A stretch of 9,878 nucleotides of DNA from JAOACQ01 sp049968515. Lineage in GTDB: Bacteria > Spirochaetota > Brevinematia > Brevinematales > JAOACQ01. A model generated the notes under the pieces. The model was given only the letters and a program-made list of their open reading frames with translations. It did not search any database and was not told the DNA's origin. Each line of letters opens with the position of its first letter. Positions within the stretch are counted from its first letter, which is position 1. The DNA is taken from contig JBMFQR010000047.1 in NCBI GenBank assembly GCA_049968515.1, positions 1 through 9,878 on the forward strand, in the 5' to 3' direction. Positions 6,437-9,878 of the stretch are shown piece by piece. Made by a program: the position numbers and the translations under genes.

Positions 6437-7262
6437 GTTTGTCTCCTATTTTCCACTGAATAAACAAATATATAAATAGAAAAATTGTATAAAGATATTG
6501 TCCAGTAAATTGTAGCCATTCAGGTTTAGAATACCAGCCCAGAATTACATTGAGAATAAGTCCTAGTATACCAGTTTTGTGATCCAGAAATCCTTTAGAA
6601 AGATCAAAAACCTTTATTAAGAAGATAGAATCTGAAGCTATATAATTTATACTTTTTAAATATGAAAGAAATTCGTGAATACTATACCCAAGTAAATATC
6701 CAGCCTGAAGAATGATATAGGCTAAAGTGACAGTTAATATTTTACCAAAAGATATCTTAAGTGATGAAAAATAGATGAGTAAAACAAGAATAAGTGATGA
6801 TACCATTCCTAATCCGACTGAAACAAAACTATATTTCCCAACAAAAGCAAATAGAGCAATCTCAAGGCCTTCTCGTAGAACAATAATTATTGACAATAAG
6901 AAAATTCCACTTTTTGATAGATTGGATTTTGTTTGCATTTCAATATGAGAGGTTATATCTTTTCCATGTTTAATCATCCATAAAATCAAAGAAGATATTA
7001 ATACAAGAGCCAAAAAACTTGTAATGCTTTCCCATAATTTTTGATAAACATCCATTATTGAATATAGACTATCAATAGATTTCAATAACAATGCGACCAT
7101 TACAGACAGAAACATACCAGCAGCACTTCCATACCAGAGATATTTTTTAAGGTCATCTTTTTTTGTTTCTTTCAATACCCGTAAAGCGATCCCGAGAATA
7201 AGAAACATTTCGAGCCCCTCCCGAAAACTTATGATAAATCCTTGAAAAAAGTTAACAAACAT
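6426..7262 (-). CDS. FTR1-family iron permease-like membrane protein
   Basis: The 278-residue membrane protein has about seven hydrophobic segments and two copies of the REGLE motif, at residues 14-18 and 130-134, each in the middle of a transmembrane helix. Paired REXXE motifs are the iron-binding hallmark of the FTR1/EfeU high-affinity iron permease family. There is no periplasmic EfeO-like or cytochrome domain attached and no EfeO/EfeB partner in the window, so the source of its ferric iron is unclear. GAGGAGA precedes the ATG, overlapping the upstream stop codon, and the gene overlaps cysK by 11 bp, which shows tight translational linkage. Iron supply for the Fe-S cluster of APS reductase and for siroheme is the natural inference from context. 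A different cation as substrate is possible. Confidence 0.87.
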   Translation of the reverse strand: MFVNFFQGFIISFREGLEMFLILGIALRVLKETKKDDLKKYLWYGSAAGMFLSVMVALLLKSIDSLYSIMDVYQKLWESITSFLALVLISSLILWMIKHGKDITSHIEMQTKSNLSKSGIFLLSIIIVLREGLEIALFAFVGKYSFVSVGLGMVSSLILVLLIYFSSLKISFGKILTVTLAYIILQAGYLLGYSIHEFLSYLKSINYIASDSIFLIKVFDLSKGFLDHKTGILGLILNVILGWYSKPEWLQFTGQYLYTIFLFIYLFIQWKIGDKHEI

Positions 7263-7275
7263 ATAATTTTCTCCT

Positions 7276-8241
7276 CTATCTAATTATAACCTTATGCAAT
7301 AAATAACTTAAAACCCCTGTTATGATAGGTATTAAAATCCATGTAAATATAATTTTTTTTACCAACAATTTCCTCGCAGTTAATCCAATTCCATCCTTTA
7401 TTGCACTTATGGCAAGAATGGCAAAGGTTGTAAACTGCACATAAGGTGTTGGCATTCCAAGTAGTGAAGCAAATATGACAAAGCTTGATGTAACCAAAGA
7501 AACAACACCAGCAGAGATTTCACCGAGAGGAATAATTTCTTTTGAAATTGTATTTATTACCCCCTTTCCAAACAAAAACCCGCCGAGTCCAAAAAAAGGT
7601 GCAAATATAGCAAGTAAAAATAAAGATGGTAGCGCAAGTCCGGAAATAATAACAGGTGCAACTACATTTGCTACATTGTTTGTTCCTACTGCAAAAGCTG
7701 AGTAGCAATCAGTGTATAATATAAAATTTCTAAGTAATTTATTGTTTGCGGCAAATTTTTCATAAAGTCTAAAATTTCTTTCCTTTGGTGGATAGAATAG
7801 GCTCATCAGGGCATAAGTAACTCCAAAAGCAAGTAGAGAAAAAACTAAAGCGACACCAAATATTTCTGCCAGCTTTAGAAAATTGGTTTTGCCGTAGTAA
7901 ATTCCAGACCCGGTAAAGGCTCCAACCATTACAAAACTCGTTGACTGCGGTATTTTTAAAATATTTGCTAAAAACATTGTAGTGCTTGCAGAAAAAAGAA
8001 TTATTAAACCAGAAATTGGATTATCAAATCCCCTGACAAGCTTTAATGTAAGAGTGTCAACAACTTTATGTCCGACGAGCAAAGCACCTATAAAAAGAAA
8101 TATGGAATAAAGCAGGATAGCATTTTTTCTTTTAAGTAAGCCACATCCATAAGATGGTGCAAAAGAGATTGAAAATCCACTTGCCCCCATATTTATAGCA
8201 AGAAACATTGAAATAGCTACTGTAAAAATGATAATAGTCAT
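7276..8241 (-). CDS. PiT-family permease, probable CysP-like sulfate importer
   Basis: The 321-residue polytopic membrane protein has the internal duplication typical of the PiT (inorganic phosphate transporter) family. The first signature is NMGASGFSISFAPS near residues 17-30, the second is GTNNVANVVAP at 186-196, and IPQSTSFVMVGAFTGSG (97-113) matches the conserved P-STS-loop. About nine or ten hydrophobic segments are visible, with a short hydrophilic loop around 150-170. Most of the family carry phosphate by ion symport, but the Bacillus subtilis sulfate permease CysP belongs to it and lies next to cysH. The position three genes after the promoter in a sulfate-assimilation operon, with no ABC sulfate transporter, favours sulfate. 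Phosphate or another oxyanion cannot be excluded by sequence. Its ribosome binding site is weak (AAAGGC), and its TAG stop runs into the AGGAG of the next gene. Confidence 0.85.
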   Translation of the reverse strand: MTIIIFTVAISMFLAINMGASGFSISFAPSYGCGLLKRKNAILLYSIFLFIGALLVGHKVVDTLTLKLVRGFDNPISGLIILFSASTTMFLANILKIPQSTSFVMVGAFTGSGIYYGKTNFLKLAEIFGVALVFSLLAFGVTYALMSLFYPPKERNFRLYEKFAANNKLLRNFILYTDCYSAFAVGTNNVANVVAPVIISGLALPSLFLLAIFAPFFGLGGFLFGKGVINTISKEIIPLGEISAGVVSLVTSSFVIFASLLGMPTPYVQFTTFAILAISAIKDGIGLTARKLLVKKIIFTWILIPIITGVLSYLLHKVIIR

Positions 8242-8261
8242 TTAATTTGCCTTTTTATGTT

Positions 8262-8762
8262 TTAATTTTTTATATTTTTCAAAAACATTGTTTCAAGAAG
8301 TTTTTTCCCTGTCTCTGTTTTAAAAATTTTTTCTCTTACACCTTCTATAGCATTAAGCTGCATACCATCTTCAAAGATATTAACCAAAAAATCTGCTTCA
8401 ACTAAAATCTGGAAATCTACCCCATCAATTCTATCATAACTATGATGATTTCCTATAATAAAGGAGACACGGCTTATTATATCATCAGAAATATAAAACT
8501 CTCGAAGAATATTTTCTGCAATTTCTGGGCCTTCAATCTCTTGATATTTACCTGCATTTGAATTATATTTTCTTTCTGCTTCTTTTATGCCAATATCATG
8601 GAGTAATCCAGCAAAATAAACTACATTCTTCAGAAAAATATCGCTGCCAATCTCTTTTTCAGCAATCAAAGAGGCAAAAGAAAAAACTTTCAGTGCATGG
8701 TTTATTCTTTTTACATCGTTACCAAAGTATTCAATCATTTTTTCCATTACCTTAAAATACAT
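8262..8762 (-). CDS. HD-domain protein (putative phosphohydrolase)
   Basis: This 166-residue single-domain protein has the metal-binding signature of the HD superfamily: H22 in NHALKV, H55-D56 in GLLHDIG, the H106-H107 pair in GNHHSYD, and D124 in EADFLVNI. Such proteins are usually metal-dependent phosphohydrolases acting on nucleotides or other phosphate esters. No substrate can be read from the sequence. It sits between cysH and the permease with gaps of 9 and 20 bp, and its start has AGAGG just upstream, so it belongs to the sulfur operon. A role in clearing a nucleotide by-product of APS metabolism, or in signalling, would fit the position but is speculation. All HD residues appear intact, so it is probably catalytic. 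Confidence 0.85.
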   Translation of the reverse strand: MYFKVMEKMIEYFGNDVKRINHALKVFSFASLIAEKEIGSDIFLKNVVYFAGLLHDIGIKEAERKYNSNAGKYQEIEGPEIAENILREFYISDDIISRVSFIIGNHHSYDRIDGVDFQILVEADFLVNIFEDGMQLNAIEGVREKIFKTETGKKLLETMFLKNIKN

Positions 8763-8771
8763 AATGACCTC

Positions 8772-9479
8772 TTATCTTTTATGTAATCCACATTCTTTGT
8801 GTTCTGGATTTTCCCACCACCACCTACCAGCTCTGATGTCTTCACCTTCTTTTATTGCCCTTGTACAGGGTGCACAACCAATGCTTATAAAGCCTTCATT
8901 ATGGAGTTTGTTGTATGGAACTCTATTTTGCTTTATAAAATTCCATACCATTTCCATTGTCCAGTCATAAAGTGGATTGAGTTTGTATAATTTGTTTACT
9001 TCATCCCACTCTAAAGCCTCAATATTATTTCTAGTTAAAGCCTGTTCCCTACGAAGGCCACATATCCAGCATTTTCTGCCTTTTAAGGCTCTTGAAAGCG
9101 GTTTTACCTTACGAATATAACAGCAGAGTTTTCTATTTTCTACACTATCATAAAACAGGTTTATCCCTTTTTCATTAACCATATTTTCCACATCTTTCCT
9201 TTCGGAAAAATAGATTCTGTATCTGAAAGCATAATACTGCTCTGTTTTTTCCATCGTGAGATAACTCTCGTGAAAGAGTCTTCCTGTGTCTAAAGTAAAA
9301 ATCTCAACTTCTTTAGTTATCGAAAGAAGAAGATGAGTAATTATCTGATCTTCAAGTCCGAGGCTTGAAGCAAATGTTATCTTTTTTGCCCCGAATTTAT
9401 CAATTGCCCATCTTATTCTTTCTTTTGCATCGAGTTTCTCAAGATAGCTCTGCCACTCTTTTAGTCTCTTTTCCTGCAT
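8772..9479 (-). CDS. cysH: Adenylyl-sulfate (APS) reductase, iron-sulfur type, CysH family
   Basis: The 235-residue cytoplasmic enzyme reduces APS to sulfite and AMP, using thioredoxin-like donors. Visible landmarks are the pyrophosphate-loop-like ASSLGLED (37-44), LDTGRLFHESY (63-73), the Cys pair C119-C120 followed by RKVKPLSRAL, GLRREQ (141-146), GCAPCTRA with C202 and C205, RAGRWWWE (217-224), and the C-terminal ECGLH with the nucleophile C230. The CC plus CxxC set is the known [4Fe-4S] ligand pattern that marks APS-specific reductases, as opposed to PAPS reductases such as E. coli CysH. Length is normal for the bacterial assimilatory form. An extra CxxC (C137/C140, CWIC), just before GLRREQ where a Thr is common, is unusual. 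The start is the ATG 10 bp after the cupin stop, with AGGGG upstream. The HD gene follows after 9 bp. Confidence 0.95.
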   Translation of the reverse strand: MQEKRLKEWQSYLEKLDAKERIRWAIDKFGAKKITFASSLGLEDQIITHLLLSITKEVEIFTLDTGRLFHESYLTMEKTEQYYAFRYRIYFSERKDVENMVNEKGINLFYDSVENRKLCCYIRKVKPLSRALKGRKCWICGLRREQALTRNNIEALEWDEVNKLYKLNPLYDWTMEMVWNFIKQNRVPYNKLHNEGFISIGCAPCTRAIKEGEDIRAGRWWWENPEHKECGLHKR

Positions 9480-9489
9480 CGATTAGCCC

Positions 9490-9795
9490 CTATCTTATCA
9501 TAACAAGAATCATTTTAGAAAGTTTTAATGCTTCAAGTGAATGAGGAACATTTGCTGGCATAACAATAGCCTCTTTTTCAGAAAGAGTATAAGTTTCACC
9601 ACCAATCACGATCTTTAACTCTCCTTCAATAACAATAACAGTAGCCTCATACGGTGAAGTATGCTCACTAATTTTCTGACCTCTGTCAAAAGAAAAAACA
9701 TCAATGTTTCCATGCTCTTTCTTCAAAATATTGAGACTTACTGTCCCTCCACTTTGGACAACAATATCAGTATTCAGATTGATTTTTTCCTGCAT
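9490..9795 (-). CDS. Small single-domain cupin protein, first gene of the operon
   Basis: This 101-residue protein is a minimal cupin barrel. The first cupin motif is visible around residues 38-60 (GQKISEHTSPYEATVIVIEGE), with one His (in SEHTSP) and a Glu where the family often has HxH plus Glu. The second is the PANVPHSLEA stretch near the C-terminus, with its conserved PxxxPH core. There is no signal peptide or second domain, so it should be cytoplasmic. Small cupins bind a metal or small ligand and serve as enzymes, sensors or storage proteins; the sequence does not say which. The ATG is preceded by AGGAG at a good distance. The gene ends 10 bp before cysH, so the two are surely co-transcribed. 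As the promoter-proximal gene of a sulfur operon it could sense or handle a sulfur metabolite or metal, but that is only inference from position. Confidence 0.85.
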   Translation of the reverse strand: MQEKINLNTDIVVQSGGTVSLNILKKEHGNIDVFSFDRGQKISEHTSPYEATVIVIEGELKIVIGGETYTLSEKEAIVMPANVPHSLEALKLSKMILVMIR

Positions 9796-9808
9796 TTTAA
9801 ACTCCTAT

Positions 9809-9828
9809 GATAAAAGTCAAATTTTATC
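9809..9828. promoter_or_regulatory. Perfect inverted repeat, candidate operator
   Basis: GATAAAA (9809-9815) and TTTTATC (9822-9828) are perfect reverse complements with a 6-base spacer. They cover the candidate -10 element and lie 14-33 bases upstream of the cupin start codon. This geometry suits repression by a dimeric regulator. The GATAA...TTATC ends recall Fur boxes, but the spacing differs by one base from the classical 19-bp box, so the regulator is not identified. Confidence 0.4.
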
Positions 9829-9848
9829 TACTCCAAAAAAGTATTCAA
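9821..9848 (-). promoter_or_regulatory. Candidate operon promoter (-35 TTGAAT, -10 TAAAAT)
   Basis: Upstream of the cupin gene, TTGAAT (9848-9843) and TAAAAT (9826-9821) are separated by 16 bp, each close to the sigma-70 consensus. It is the only non-coding stretch in the window large enough for an operon promoter. The AT-richness makes chance matches likely, so this is tentative; the window edge at 9878 may hide further sites. Confidence 0.45.
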
Positions 9849-9878
9849 GCTGCTTTTATAACGAAATTAGAAAAATCT

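Noticed and set aside
7276..8241. Phosphate transporter by family name alone
   Set aside because: The family fits, but operon context favours sulfate as in B. subtilis CysP; recorded as PiT-family with probable sulfate role.
9469..9795. Identical first 11 bases (ATGCAGGAAAA) of the cupin and cysH genes as a repeat
   Set aside because: Short and probably a chance result of similar MQEK starts; similarity does not extend further.
1..9878. CRISPR array, tRNA/rRNA genes, insertion sequences or prophage genes
   Set aside because: None seen; the window is tightly packed with metabolic genes on one strand and has no repeats of that kind.

Overview
The window is an AT-rich stretch with ten genes, all on the minus strand. 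They run right to left with gaps of 9-45 bp or short overlaps, so they read as a single long operon. Its theme is assimilatory sulfate reduction plus the tetrapyrrole (siroheme) pathway that supplies sulfite reductase. The proteins are rich in Lys, Ile and Glu. Gene content (an iron-sulfur APS reductase, heterodimeric ATP sulfurylase, and siroheme genes clustered as sirC-hemA-hemC-cobA-hemD) recalls AT-rich anaerobic bacteria such as Clostridia. I cannot name the organism from the sequence, and thermophilic non-Firmicute lineages are also possible.

Right end (9796-9878): a candidate promoter and a perfect 7-bp inverted repeat precede the first gene. Then in transcription order: a small cupin protein (9795-9490); APS reductase CysH (9479-8772); an HD-domain phosphohydrolase-like protein (8762-8262); a PiT-family permease, probably a CysP-like sulfate importer (8241-7276); an FTR1-type iron permease (7262-6426); cysteine synthase CysK (6436-5504); ATP sulfurylase small subunit CysD (5494-4607); and the GTPase subunit CysN (4561-2761), split by a one-base frameshift and carrying a C-terminal APS-kinase-like domain.

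Left third: precorrin-2 dehydrogenase SirC (2750-2298), a short glutamyl-tRNA reductase HemA (2311-1403), and a HemC-CobA polypeptide (1406-210). A second frameshift connects the last one to the rest of CobA and the start of a HemD-like domain, which runs off the window.

Pathway: sulfate enters through the PiT permease, CysD/CysN make APS, CysH reduces APS directly to sulfite, a siroheme sulfite reductase (not in the window) makes sulfide, and CysK fixes sulfide into cysteine. SirC/HemA/HemC-CobA-HemD would feed siroheme synthesis, and the iron permease could supply iron for siroheme and the Fe-S cluster of CysH.

Most notable are: the two homopolymer frameshifts, one lying on dnaX-like slippery sequences; an APS-kinase domain that has lost its catalytic motifs, as fits a pathway that needs no PAPS; a HemC lacking its cofactor-carrying third domain and fused to CobA; a truncated HemA with a broken Rossmann glycine motif; and a CysD with the same CC...CxxC cysteine pattern that holds the Fe-S cluster in APS reductase.
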